From Ephydatia muelleri (Eukaryota; Porifera; Demospongiae; Spongillida; Spongillidae), in contig JABACO010000001.1 in the NCBI GenBank assembly GCA_013339895.1, forward strand, positions 5,420,218 through 5,484,217: a stretch of 64,000 bases of DNA. Reading direction: 5' to 3'. The notes under the pieces are model-generated. The model ran no database searches, was not told the DNA's origin, and worked only from the letters and a program-made list of their open reading frames with translations. The translations under genes and the position numbers were made by a program. This document shows, piece by piece, positions 54,301-64,000 of the stretch (its first letter is position 1; each line of letters begins with the position of its first letter).

Positions 54301-55211
54301 ACAGAAGTTTGAATGGCAGTCCTCCACTGAGAGATGTTTCAGGAGGTGACTTTGTGATCGTTAATGAAGAATTGCCCGGGGAGTTTGATGAGTTTAGAAG
54401 CAAAGTGTATGCATATGTGGATAAAGAATGCAGCATTGTTGAAGCTGTGGAACTGCTTCAAGTTTGGTGTAGAGCAAGTAAGGTAATTCTACGCAGAGTT
54501 CAATTGCTTGGAAGGCGATATTTTATGATGTCTTCAACACATCTGGATGAATTCTGTGAGTGGGTTCATGATAAAAGGCGCTTGTGCTGTGATGAGGCGG
54601 AGTTTAGAGTGCCAATGTTAACTGAACCTTGCATTGATTCCTCACATTTCAAATACAGTATGGATGCAATCACATACAACCCAGTATGTAGAGATTGGCA
54701 AATTTCCAGGTGTAACTCACTTGGATTGAATTTTCATTATGGCAATAACCCTCATCATGGTGCAGCATGTAATGAAATGATCGGGATTTCTCAAAGACCC
54801 ATTAGAACTGGAAGAATATCTGCAGATGGAAATTGCTTTTTTCGGTGCATTTCATTCATCATCACTGGATCACAAGACTACCATGAAGAATTGAGATTAC
54901 TAGTAACAACAGACATGGCTCACAACTCATCAAATGACAAGCTATCAATCCTTCTTCCCCCAAACATGTCAATGCAATCATATATTACACATTCAAAGAT
55001 GCAGTCACCTGGAGAATGGGCTACAGAAATCGAAATCACTGCAACTTCCTGCTTGCTGAACACAGCAATATGTGTGTTTGCCTATACTGGAAAGATTTTT
55101 GAGTGGGTGCAATATTCTCCACATGAAGCAAAGAGAGACACACATCAAGAAGAGTGTATCTACATTACCAATGTGCATAATCATTTTGAACCTGTCAAAA
55201 AGATGACGTAG
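51304..55211 (+). pseudogene. Ginger1 transposase: integrase, GPY/F module, Ser/Gln/His repeats, OTU protease
   Basis: Readable exons are 51304-51492 (N-terminal ELACNYKLTGKYPKDCPQNK), 52021-52182 (HSCHSDPTSGHLG), 52237-52374 (CEVCQRN), 52560-52656 (YILTLSDQFSKWVEAVAVP) and 52712-52836. They continue with about 52890-53119 (NGLDERYNQTL and FGRKARLP), 53182-53280, 53340-54170 and 54227-55211. GPY/F reads DPRWLGPYIITQKL. A 24-bp repeat encodes QHSSQSTP at about 53755-53880. The OTU domain near the C-terminus shows DGNCFFRC and a final NHFEP with the catalytic His. Frame breaks occur near 52320 (one base), near 52742 (about 8 extra bases before NGSEF) and near 53995. The integrase is thus disabled as read, while the OTU exon is intact. 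Confidence 0.85.
53755..53880 (+). repeat. 24-bp coding repeat (QHSSQSTP)
   Basis: Five units of CATTCCAGTCAGTCTACACC extend an Ser/Gln/His-rich linker between the integrase and OTU parts. The frame is kept across all units. Confidence 0.9.
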
Positions 55212-55884
55212 TGGAATTGATGTATTATACTGAAGTCAATTTTAGCATGACATTATAAAGCCAATTTATTTATTCCACAACTAACTGGCACAATTTTGAA
55301 CAATCCAATAGTCTTTGACCATGCATGCCGCAGGGGCGGCGGAAGGTGATGTAAAATGGGGGGTGGGTCGGACATGCAAACAATAAAGGGGGGGGGTACG
55401 GAAGGGGAAGGTGCCCCCTCCCGCGCGAAGCGCGGTTTTCGGGAGTTCCTTATTTGGTGGCACTTACTATCTATCCATATTGACGCCTGAAAACTCGTAC
55501 GACGCGATACACTATGAAACCATGCAGAGATAATCTGTTATCACGCTTCTCCAAGCGATCATTCGACTTCTGAACCAATAATTATGGTATTATTTCTTCC
55601 ATGTGTATGTCAACGAAGCAATAGGGCAACCTGGACAGGTAATCGCAGCAAACACATTGCTTGTCCAGGGATAATTTTGGGGTAGGACCAATTTGCGCAG
55701 AATAGGACCAAATTAGGCAGCCACTTTTGGTCCTAGGACAGTTTCAAGCATTGCCTGGTTTTGTCCGCCGGACTATTTCAGGCAGCCTGAAACGGTCCTA
55801 GGACAATTTTGGGATAGGACAAAATTGCGCGTGACAGTTCTACTACTTCACCGTCCGACATTCTGACGTATCTAACAATTGGGC

Positions 55885-55997
55885 GATGACGTCATGCAAT
55901 TTAGCAACATACAATGACGTAACGCTCAATTTAGCAACATAAAATGACGTAGCACGTAGGAAGCGCGCGTAATTTAGCAATAAACAATGACGTAGGA
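55885..55997. repeat. Tandem repeat with TGACGTA/TGACGTCA (CRE-like) motifs in hAT element 3
   Basis: Three units of AATTTAGCAACATA followed by AATGACGTA lie next to a perfect CRE palindrome, TGACGTCA (55886-55893). They lie just upstream of the transposase remnant, so they could be promoter or transposase binding repeats. Confidence 0.65.
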
Positions 55998-56272
55998 CGC
56001 GCTGTGCAGAAGGTCTATATTTAGAACTATTACTTCATGATTGCCTAGGCTTGTAGGGATTCTGGCCCGGCCCCGCGAATCTTACATGTATTATTTTTTT
56101 CCGCTGCCCAGGGCTGCGGGGCCCCTAAAGGCGCGGGGCCTGTAGGCAATTGCCTACTTTGCCTTATGGTTAATCCGGCACTGCGCACAACGCTGTGGTC
56201 TTGTGGTGTTGCGGTGTTTCTACAGAGGACGTTGTGATCATTTTGGCACGAATAACATTCCATACACAGACA

Positions 56273-56893
56273 CACAGACATACATACATACATACATACA
56301 TACATACATACATACATACATACATACATACATACATACATACATACATACATACATACATACATACATACATACATACATACATACATACATACATACA
56401 TACATACATACATACATACATACATACATACATACATACATACATACATACATACATACATACATACATACATACATACATACATACATACATACATACA
56501 TACATACATACATACATACATACATACATACATACATACTCATACATACATACATACATACATACATACATACATACATACATACATACATACATACATA
56601 CATACATACATACATACATACATACATACATACATACATACATACATACATACATACATACATACATACATACATACATACATACATACATACATACATA
56701 CATACATACATACATACATACATACATACATACATACATACATACATACATACATACATACATACATACATTACATACTACATACATACTACATACATAC
56801 ATACATACATACATACATACATACATACATACATACATACATACATACATACATACATACATACATACATACATACATACATACATACATACA
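56273..56893. repeat. (CATA)n microsatellite, about 615 bp
   Basis: About 150 CATA units with a few interruptions (near 56539 and 56770-56795) start about 80 bp right of the hAT target duplication. A 4-bp unit yields long open frames (YIHTYIHT and MYVCMYVC) in five or more phases. None is a gene. Confidence 0.98.
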
Positions 56894-58782
56894 GTTAGGA
56901 TGGTGTGGGTCACTCAAAGTTTCATATTTAACCTTGCCATATTTTAGCATTCCATTCAATGAGCTAATTTACTTGCAGTTCACTTGTAGAACAAGGTGGA
57001 TTTTATCCTGAATTCTTTTCTTTCAATTATATGATCTCCCCAAATTTCAGGAATACCAAAAAGGGAACGTGTGTTTTTACTTCTCCTATCACTCAAAATG
57101 CAGGCCACTGACGTGAAAATGTTTGGAACTGTACCATTATACACGAAGATTAGCAGAGAACTGAAGCTATATATTTTTCTAACCTACACGACCATTCCGA
57201 ACCTGCAAAACAAATATTGTTAGATTAACTCCTTGGACGCCATGCTTATTCATACATATACGCACGACCATTATGAATTCTACATGACAGTGTAGGTAAT
57301 ACATGTTCAGATCACAACTTCATGATGCATGCATGCATGCAAATGTTTGCTGCACTTGTGACCTTATAAGTACATGACATGCTCGGTTACTTTACAACTG
57401 CAGTAATTATGTTTCTTCTGAAGAACACAGTGTTCAGATGACTTCACTAATGCTATTTACTCCCTTTACAGGAATGTGTATCCCACATTAATGTAGTACA
57501 ACATGTTTAAAATGCCAGTTCACTCCATCTCCATCTGCAGTTCATAATAAGTATGGTTTGTTACAACTGTTTGTGCGAGGTAATGATGGACACACAAGAT
57601 GTTTGTAACATCCCAGTGCCCCGTTCTGGGTTTGAATTCAGCATCTACATGGCTGGTTTACATGCATGTCAGTGAATTGCATGTGTATAAATTGTACAAC
57701 ATGGTACTCAAAGCAATTCTTTGTAATAAACACAACACTGACATGCTTCGCACAGATGATTATATGGTTGTGCGTAAAAGTACGTATATATGCACTTGGC
57801 GTTCAAAGAGTCAATTAACATAAATCTGATTCAGTTGCATTTTATTTGTTGTATGTTTGTACAAAAGGAATGTATGTATATGGTATTGACCACTCATCAT
57901 TGAATCATGAGCACCAATGACACAAATCCTCCAGGAACCAAGTGGCGTAAGGCCAAAAATATGTTTTCACACAGTAAAATATTACATGCACTGGTGTAGA
58001 GTGGACCAGAATCTGGTACTACGAGTGAAATTCCATCACGAATTAAGATTTTTAATGAGGTCAGCATTTTATGTACTTGTTAACGGAAAGCACTATTTTG
58101 CCTCCAGGAACCAAAAGGTTTTTTTTTTGGGGTTTTTTCTTTTTAGAATTTGATGACAGAGGATATGTGCAACAAACTTCCGTTGCCGCAAGTGAAGTAT
58201 CATCCTAGACTAGTTGGTAATTATCAACTATAGGTTTTTGCTGTATACATTATTTGAAGCCCTTATTCTTGAAAAAACGAATCACGGATAATTTACAAAA
58301 AAAGTCTTTCTAAATATGCACAACAGAATGAAATCTCATTTTTTTAAATGTAACTTTAACTTTTATAACTTTGGTGACCACTCCATATGGTCCTATTTGT
58401 TTTGACATAGTTGCCAGATTGTATAGCACACATCCAATAAATTGACTTTTTTCAGATTGAACACTTCGAATGGATCGTCGACTGCATTTGATGTTAATCC
58501 CTATGTAAGATATAAATGGAGAGCAAATGTCAATTTGTTACTAAAACATTCAAAATTAATGTTTGCCTCGAGTTGTTCGAGAATGAAATTTTCTGGCTGG
58601 GGTCTGGTTGGCTTCAGTTTTGAGCCGATCCATGAGGTGGCCGAGGATGCATTTTACCACTCCATAGTGTTCATGGAGGTCTCGCGGTACATATCACGTC
58701 TCATAACGTCTCCACCCCTTAGGTTCCAAAGGTAAATGGAAAAAGAACCGCATTGGTAATTGTCTTATTCTTACATTTCTAT
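56894..58782. other. No supported gene; one possible exon
   Basis: An open segment at 58456-58732 (LNTSNGSSTAFDVNPYVRYK...) sits between a TTTTTTCAG acceptor and a CAAAG-GTAAAT donor and may be an exon. No family is recognised. The remainder is AT-rich. Confidence 0.35.
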
Positions 58783-58875
58783 GATAGCCTTTACATTTTC
58801 TTCTTGACCCATCTCTGCTGCTATATGCAACACAGTTCTGTGCTTCAGATCAACTTTACCTAAAAGAGTGCACTC
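58783..58875 (-). other. Ankyrin-like repeat fragment
   Basis: The minus strand reads KVDLKHRTVLHIAAEMGQEE then NVKAIIEM, the consensus TxLHxAAxxG of an ankyrin repeat. It is preceded by a TTTTAG acceptor. It is too short to define a gene and may be one exon of a larger minus-strand gene, or a relic. Confidence 0.5.
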
Positions 58876-58959
58876 ATCTTGCGTATTTCATTAGAGTGGG
58901 TTGCACAGCTCCATTATGTCACGCTTAAAAAACCAACAGCTAGATTTACATATCAATAG

Positions 58960-59268
58960 GGCTTTTTGTCCCCACTGTGAAGTTCTTCGCTCTTCTCCGA
59001 ATACAATCCTTTTCGTTCTTTGAACACTCGGGTGGGTATTTGCAATCGCAACAAAATGCTAGCAATGTGTCATATTCACTCTGCTCCATGCTTAGAAGTG
59101 AGAACCACGAGGAATCGTTAGAACATTGAGCATGCGCGACAGAATTTCCTGGGAGCGACAGAATTTCCTTAGGAAATACGGTCGCTACGTTTAATTAAAG
59201 CGACACAATTTCCTTAGGAAATACTGTCGCCGCGACAATATTTCCTAGCGACAGAATTTCCTGTGACA
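58960..59268 (-). mobile_element. 5' end of a second Ginger-like element with first exon
   Basis: The minus strand starts TGTCACAGGAAATTCTG at 59268, fitting TGTNR. About 176 bp inside, an ATG (59092) opens MEQSEYDTLLAFCCDCKYPP, then KNEKDCIRRRAKNF. This resembles the first exon at 51304 (GKYPKDCPQNK, RRQAKS). The terminus-to-ATG distance is similar in both (152 and 176 bp). The terminal region consists of repeated palindromes, GACAGAATTTCCT and AGGAAATACTGTCG. No other end was found, so the element is probably truncated. Confidence 0.6.
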
Positions 59269-59758
59269 CCGGATTGGCCAACAATCCAGCACAACCGTTG
59301 GACAGGATTATTCACTGCGTACAAACGCATGCATGTGCAACGAAGCGATAGAGAATAGTATCTTAGCGCGTGCCTCTATGAGTGCCGTATTGCATTATAA
59401 TTATATGTAGCATGCACGACGGACAATTCGAAATTTACATACATGCCGCACCGAGAATAAACTGTTCATGAATTAAAAAAGGATTGAGCCAAATCATCGA
59501 CATCACTGGTGTAGTCAGCACTGCGCATGTGCAACATAACTAGCAAGTTACACCATTTAAGGTGAAGCTCCGGACAAGTAATGTTTCAGTTGAGCGGATG
59601 GAAATTGCAACCAACAAATGGTACAGGTACGTGTGACGTATCCGGGAGCCATGCACGTCTGGGAAGTGTGCCTCTTGGGTAATATGTACGTGGGTTGCTT
59701 TTATTGTACATGTATGTTAGTAGGTACTTTGTGTTGAAGTTATTTCCCTTCCCGTTGT

Positions 59759-60533
59759 ATGGCAGGTGAGGACATGTCCACTTCACGGGATCCAACTTTT
59801 ACGGACGAGTTGCTTGATTGTGCCTGCAAACAGCGGTTCGATGAAGAATCTTTTACTCCCTTCCTGAAAGAAAACTGCCACTTTTGGGTAGCAATCGACA
59901 AACAAATATAGCCCGCTTTGGGTTAACCTTTAACACGTGCAAAACTGATGAGTACTCGTACTTGGAAAACCTTACCCCGGAGCTATTCAGCAGCATGGTG
60001 GAAGTACTAATACATTTTCAGCAGCAGCCGAGAGCTGGTACGTCGCACGAAGAAAAAAAAGCGTTTATTCTCAATTACCATTTTGGATGGAAAACACAGA
60101 AACCGTTCCACCTGAAAATTCTTCCTCATTCACTGGAAGATTTTCGTTCTACAATCCTCCATTATGTCCCAGATGCACCTAATATGTCCGACCCATCAAT
60201 TTATACTGAGTACGAGGTGTACGAGAGCAAATTGAAGTTCATTGAAGAGAATATTCATGACGGTGACGCCTTTCATGCCTTGGATGACACATGCGACGAT
60301 GGCAGAAAGTGCACATTTTACATTAGCAGGGGAACGTACAGCATCGTGGCTATGAATAGTACTGACATGAGTGGATGCAAACATCCGTACTGCGAAGCAT
60401 ACCACTATGCGCGCATGCTAGAGACTCGCTTCAAAATAGACATAGTGGGAGGGGTCAGCCTGGCCGTCGACCACAGTAGCAAGAAAATGTGGGTGTGGGC
60501 AGATTGTGTAGAAGCTGTATTTGAAGGAGCAGT
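59759..60533 (+). pseudogene. Truncated, frameshifted paralog of the RRM-like gene, inverted
   Basis: ATG 59759 opens a frame closely matching the gene at 41884-42975 from MAGEDMSTS onward. Two extra bases near 59903 create a TAG at 59909-59911, and the matching frame resumes at about 59910. It continues to WADCVEAVFEGAV near 60530, where the match ends and a retroelement fragment begins. The whole RRM-like part is missing. It also has an insertion (RDP) near residue 10. This copy cannot make the full protein. Confidence 0.88.
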
Positions 60534-61571
60534 TGCACTCTCGTCCTGCTGACATACTTGTCAACAACTGGCACCTTGGCAAACCTGCTGCTTTTGACCT
60601 CACTGTCACTTCACCGCTTAACCTAATCACTTTGACTGAAGCGGGAGTGAGGTGTGGGTCTTCTGCTCTGTTTGCTGAGGCGAGAAAGCATAATGCCAAT
60701 GACTCAAAGTGTGCTGAGCTTGGATGGGTGTGCATTCCCCTAGCTGTGGAGTCATATGGATGCTGGGGCACAGAAGCACAACAATCCTTCTCACGTCTTG
60801 CGGCTCGTCTAGCCATCCAAATGGGATGTAGCAAATCTCAGGCTACCACCATCGTGCACCAGAGGCTAAGCCTTTCGCTCGTGAGAGCCAACGCTAGAGC
60901 CTTGCTCTCCCGTGCAAGGCTTCGGCAGTCGGAGGAGGGGGGTTGAGGTGTGTGGGTGTGGGGTGGTTGCTGCTGAGACTTTGATTTTGTTGGTGTGCTA
61001 TGTAAAATTTGAAATTCCACATTATTATTATCATTATTTTAAAAATAATAATAATAATAATAATATATAATAAATAGCATGGAATTTCAAATTTTACATA
61101 GCACACCAACAAAATAAAAGTCTCAGCAGCAACCACCCCACCTCAACCACCCCACCTCAACCCCCCTCCTCCGGCTGCCGAAGCCTTGCACGGGCGAGCA
61201 AGGCTCTAGCGTTGGCTCTCACGAGCGAAAGGCTTAGCCTCTGGTACACGGTGGTGGTAGCCTGAGATTTGCTACATCCCATTTGGATGGCTAGACGAGC
61301 CGCAAGACGTGAGAAGGATTGTTGTGCTTCTGTGCCCCAGCATCCATATGACTCCACAGCTAAGGGAATGCACACCCATCCAAGCTCAGCACACTTTGAG
61401 TCATTGGCATTATGCTTTCTCGCCTCAGCAAACAGAGCAGACGACCCACACCTCACCCCCGCTTCAGTCAAAGTGATTGGGTTAAGCGGTGAAGTGACAG
61501 TGAGGTCAAAAGCAGCAGGTTTGCCAAGGTGCCAGTTGTTGACAAGTACGTCAGCAGGACGAGAGTTGCAG
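60534..61571. repeat. Foldback inverted repeat of two retroelement 3' tails
   Basis: The arms, about 60534-61020 and 61081-61571, are near-identical reverse complements around a 60-bp AT-rich loop of ATAATA repeats. Each arm encodes the same C-terminal segment (PADxLVNNWHLGKPAAFDLT, then LGWVCIPLAVESYGCWGTEA). I associate it with the nuclease-like tail of RT-bearing mobile elements. The left arm reads plus, the right reads minus. Each ends with GTAAAATTTGAAATTCCA and a TAA-rich tail. This is either two insertions tail to tail or one inverted duplication. Confidence 0.85.
60545..60946 (+). pseudogene. Retroelement C-terminal (nuclease-like) fragment, left arm
   Basis: It is open from the junction with the RRM paralog to a TGA at 60944. 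It contains an Asp in AAFDLTVTSPL and the GCWGTEAQQSFSRLAARLA block. It lacks any RT domain and is 5'-truncated, as LINE-type insertions often are. Assignment to a PD-(D/E)XK-like nuclease is inference. Confidence 0.55.
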
Positions 61572-61575
61572 CCTG
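61157..61575 (-). pseudogene. Retroelement C-terminal (nuclease-like) fragment, right arm
   Basis: Mirror copy of the left arm with a handful of substitutions (for example YQRLSLSL for HQRLSLSL). It is open on the minus strand to the stop near 61157. It is also 5'-truncated. Confidence 0.55.
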
Positions 61576-62540
61576 TCAAGACCAAGACCACTTCCAACTT
61601 CGACCTGACCTCCTAAGCAAGCCCTATGACAGGACTCCACAAAAACATCACGAAGGCTGTTGTGACGCAAGACCACATCACCTCCGTGTTTGCACATCAA
61701 TGCATGGTGACCAAGCGGGTGTACACTTCTTCACGCTATTTTTTTTTTTTCATTTGTGCGTACGTGTGGGTGTGGTTGTGTCTATACGCACTTCATATAT
61801 CGAGCTGCTGGTAGGCTGACATTGGCACTCGTCGTTCAGTTCAGTACTGATATGGACGTGAAAACGAACTTTATAAACTGACGTTAGGTTTGAGCGATCC
61901 CAGACCTGTTCCTAAACGAATATTCATCTGTTACAGAGAGCAAATTATGAAAAGCACTGACCGCAATCAAATTGTAATATTTTGGTAAAACAGCACTTTT
62001 CATAGAAATGTACACAAAATGTACTTTTTCATACCTAGTACTGTATATTCAATCACTCAATCAGATTAGATTGTGATTTCCTGGGTACTGTGTATTAGAG
62101 GATAGTGCACTTCTTTATTTAGTGAAATGTCAAAATAATTTTTGGGCTTACTTTTAGAAGTGCTTGAGTCACAATATTTTAGAGCCGTATTTTTACGGAT
62201 ACGGAAAGCAGGGTTTTCAAAGCACATCTTTCACAATATCTAGGATTTGATGGCACAACTATGTGTAGTGAAGCGTTTGAAATACAATGATACCAATTTC
62301 ATTGCCTGTCTGTTTATTCTAAAAGAGCCATCCGGTTCCACAGCGAAACCGCTATCCGGAGACGGGTTGCAACGGTGCCCCGTCACTTTCGATCAAGACG
62401 GACTTCCACGTAAATTTCACGGAAACGTTTAGTGACGGTATCCGTGTATTTATGAACGGTAATCGACGAACGCTACCGCACGGTACCGCGTACCTCCACT
62501 ATTATTGACGCATGGTCACGTGATACAAGTAACTCCTTCC
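61576..62540. other. No gene seen
   Basis: Mixed AT-rich sequence, then a CG-richer stretch at 62330-62520 with GACGG and CCGTCAC words. No element ends are recognised. Confidence 0.4.
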
Positions 62541-62550
62541 GAATTCAAAA

Positions 62551-62691
62551 AATGAGCGGCAAGTGACGTTACTGTCACCACTGCGGGGAATACGTGTGTA
62601 GATCTACATTTTTTGAACACCAAATGCTAGTAGAGTCGTCATCCAAAGCTGATAGTTCTCTTCAAGCTAAACAACAGCTTCCTGCGGAAGG
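62551..62691 (+). other. Possible first exon of a transposase-like gene with a C2H-type zinc finger
   Basis: ATGAGCGGCAAG is followed by a frame break and then YCHHCGEYVCRSTFFEHQM, a short zinc-finger-like motif. A Ser-rich segment follows, ending at GAAG-GTATGT near 62690. A downstream acidic, serine-rich segment lies near 62850-62935. It resembles the N-terminal exon layout of the CACTA transposase at 35383. Weak. Confidence 0.3.
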
Positions 62692-62943
62692 TATGTATCG
62701 TATATCATACACGTGCACCGATTATGTATGCATATGCGCAGCTGCATATGCGTATACTCGATTCGCGAGATATAGCTAGTGCTGAGCGGTAGCTATTAGC
62801 AGCTAATTGTATCCTTTTTTATTTTACAGATGTACCGGTACTATGGCAGATGAGAGCATATAGAATACCTCTCCGGCTCTGAGTCAGATTCGTCATCAAG
62901 TAAAGAATCTTTACAGCAAGGACTCCATAACTATTAATGGCAC

Positions 62944-64000
62944 CAGTTGCCTGTGTGTGTATGTGATGTGTGCCTCTGTGTGAGATGTGTGCCACTGTGT
63001 ATGTGTGCCTGTGTGTTGATGTGTGCCTCTGTGTAATATGTAGCCTTAGTGATGAGTGCCTCTGTGTGATATGCGCCTCTGTTTATGATACATGTATCCC
63101 TGTGTGTAATGTGTGCCAATAAGTGTAGCCTGTGTGTGATTTACACATGCCTCTGTGTGATGTGTTCCTGTGTGTGATTTGTGATGTACACGTGCCTCTG
63201 TGTGATGTGTCCCTCTGTGTTATGTGTGCCTAGGCTCTGTGCGTGATGTATGCCTCTGAGTAATGTGCACTTGCCTCTGTGTGATGTATTGCTGTGTGTG
63301 ATGAGTGCCCGTGTGTGATGTTTGCCTCTCTGTAATGTGTAGCCTTAGTGATGAGTGCCTGTGTGATGTGTTCCTCTGTTTATGATGTGTCCTTGTGTGT
63401 GATGTGTGCCAATGTGTAACTTGTGTGTGATGTGTGCTTGTGTGTGATGTGTAACCTTAGTGTGTGTGATGTGTGGCTGTGTGTGATGTGTGCTTCTGTG
63501 TGTGATGTGTAACCTTAGTGTGTGTGATGTGTGGCTGTGTGTGATGTGTGCTTCTGTGTGTGATGTGTGCCTCTGTGTGTGATGTGTGCCTGTGTGTTTG
63601 ATGTGTGCCTGTGTGTGATGTGTGCCTATGTGATGTGTGTGTGAGATGTGTGATGTGTGCCTGTGTGATGTGTGCCTATGTGCGATATGTGCCTGTGTGG
63701 GATGTGGCTGTGTGTGATGTATGCCTGCGTGTGATGTGTGCCTGTGTGTGATTTACACATGCCTCTGTGTGATGTGTGCCTCTGTGTGATGTGTGCCTAT
63801 GTGTGATGTGTGCCTGTGTGTAATGTGTGCCAATATGTGTAACCTGTGTGTGATGTGTGCCTGTGTGTGATATGTGCCTATGTGTCATGTGTGCCTGTAG
63901 CCTTAGTGATGTGTGCCTAAATGTGATGTGTGTCTGTGTGTGATGTGTGGCTGTGTGCTATGTGTGTTTGTGTGTGATGTGTGGCTGTGTGCTATGTGTG
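62944..64000. repeat. TGTG-rich minisatellite, runs off the window
   Basis: Irregular 15-20 bp units built on GTGTGATGTGTGCCT, with CTCTGTGTG, AACCTTAG and CCAATATGTG variants. Some higher-order repeats occur (for example near 63440-63560). Open frames on the minus strand (HTGTHHTQ-like) are repeat artefacts. Confidence 0.93.

Larger units (their letters stand above)
51148..55840 (+). mobile_element. Ginger1-type DNA transposon with GTTC target duplication
   Basis: Ends at 51152 (TGTCACG...) and 55836 (...CGTGACA) form inverted repeats. They are flanked by the 4-bp direct repeat GTTC (51148-51151 and 55837-55840). TGTCA fits the TGTNR terminus of Ginger1, and 4 bp is its duplication length. 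Several GTCCxxxxGGAC and AGGACAA words recur at both ends. Inside is a plus-strand gene with a retroviral-type integrase and an OTU domain, the known Ginger1 combination. Confidence 0.9.
49757..56191 (-). mobile_element. hAT element 3, with 8-bp target duplication, split by Ginger1
   Basis: Ends are at 49765 and 56183, with inverted repeats CAGTGCCGGATTAA. They are flanked by the 8-bp direct repeat CGCACAAC (49757-49764 and 56184-56191). Without the Ginger1 insert it is about 1.7 kb. It holds the C-terminal half of a hAT transposase on the minus strand, a short tandem repeat near its 5' side, and no N-terminal zinc finger region. It is therefore an internally deleted derivative. Confidence 0.92.

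Noticed and set aside
56045..56947. YIHT and MYVC repeat proteins of 160-250 residues
   Set aside because: Tetranucleotide (CATA)n read in different phases.
62934..63888. His/Thr/Gln-rich minus-strand open frames at the window end
   Set aside because: Repeat artefact of the TGTGATGTGTGCCT minisatellite.
1..64000. tRNA, rRNA or other structured RNA genes
   Set aside because: None recognised by eye. A covariance-model scan would be needed to exclude small ones.

Overview
The window looks like a draft assembly of a marine invertebrate genome. A sponge or similar early-branching animal is my best guess, but this is inference. The grounds are spliced GT-AG genes, introns as short as about 50 bp, many ACATGTAC words and (GT)n/(CA)n runs, and a mix of hAT, EnSpm/CACTA, Ginger and Mag-like Ty3 elements. 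No prokaryotic operon, rRNA, tRNA or CRISPR array was recognised. Many coding stretches carry single-base frame breaks. Some are genuine decay and some may be assembly indels.

Region 1 (1-17.9 kb) is a host region. Plus-strand exons encode the C-terminal part of the Golgi/endosome trafficking protein MON2. It is followed by a 27-bp minisatellite and a minus-strand two-exon gene with a PARP-like ADP-ribosyltransferase domain. A block with the last three MON2 exons, the minisatellite and the PARP-like gene occurs twice in tandem (about 3384-9839 and 10740-17887). In copy 1 the last MON2 exon is frameshifted and the PARP-like gene has a nonsense codon. In copy 2 both are intact, but MON2 copy 2 lacks six internal exons.

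Region 2 (17.9-41.1 kb) is a nest of mobile elements. An element with hAT-like ends (20061-37780, 8-bp target duplication) holds a Ty3-type retrotransposon (25403-37259, identical LTRs, 4-bp duplication). That retrotransposon's 5' LTR is split by an EnSpm/CACTA-type transposon (30698-37208, TA duplication). A second hAT-like element lies at 38013-41043. Fragments of an older transposase-like gene lie to the left (18.1-19.5 kb).

Region 3 (41.2-49.7 kb) has a single-exon gene with a C-terminal RRM-like domain, a decayed integrase gene of the Ginger/GIN type, simple repeats, and the last exon of an unrecognised host-like gene.

Region 4 (49.8-56.2 kb) is a hAT element (CGCACAAC duplication) whose transposase reading frame is cut by a Ginger1 element (51152-55836, GTTC duplication) encoding an integrase and an OTU protease.

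Region 5 (56.2-64 kb) has a CATA microsatellite of about 615 bp, an ankyrin-like exon, the 5' end of another Ginger-like element, an inverted truncated paralog of the RRM gene, a foldback inverted repeat of two retroelement tails, and a TGTG-rich minisatellite that runs off the end.
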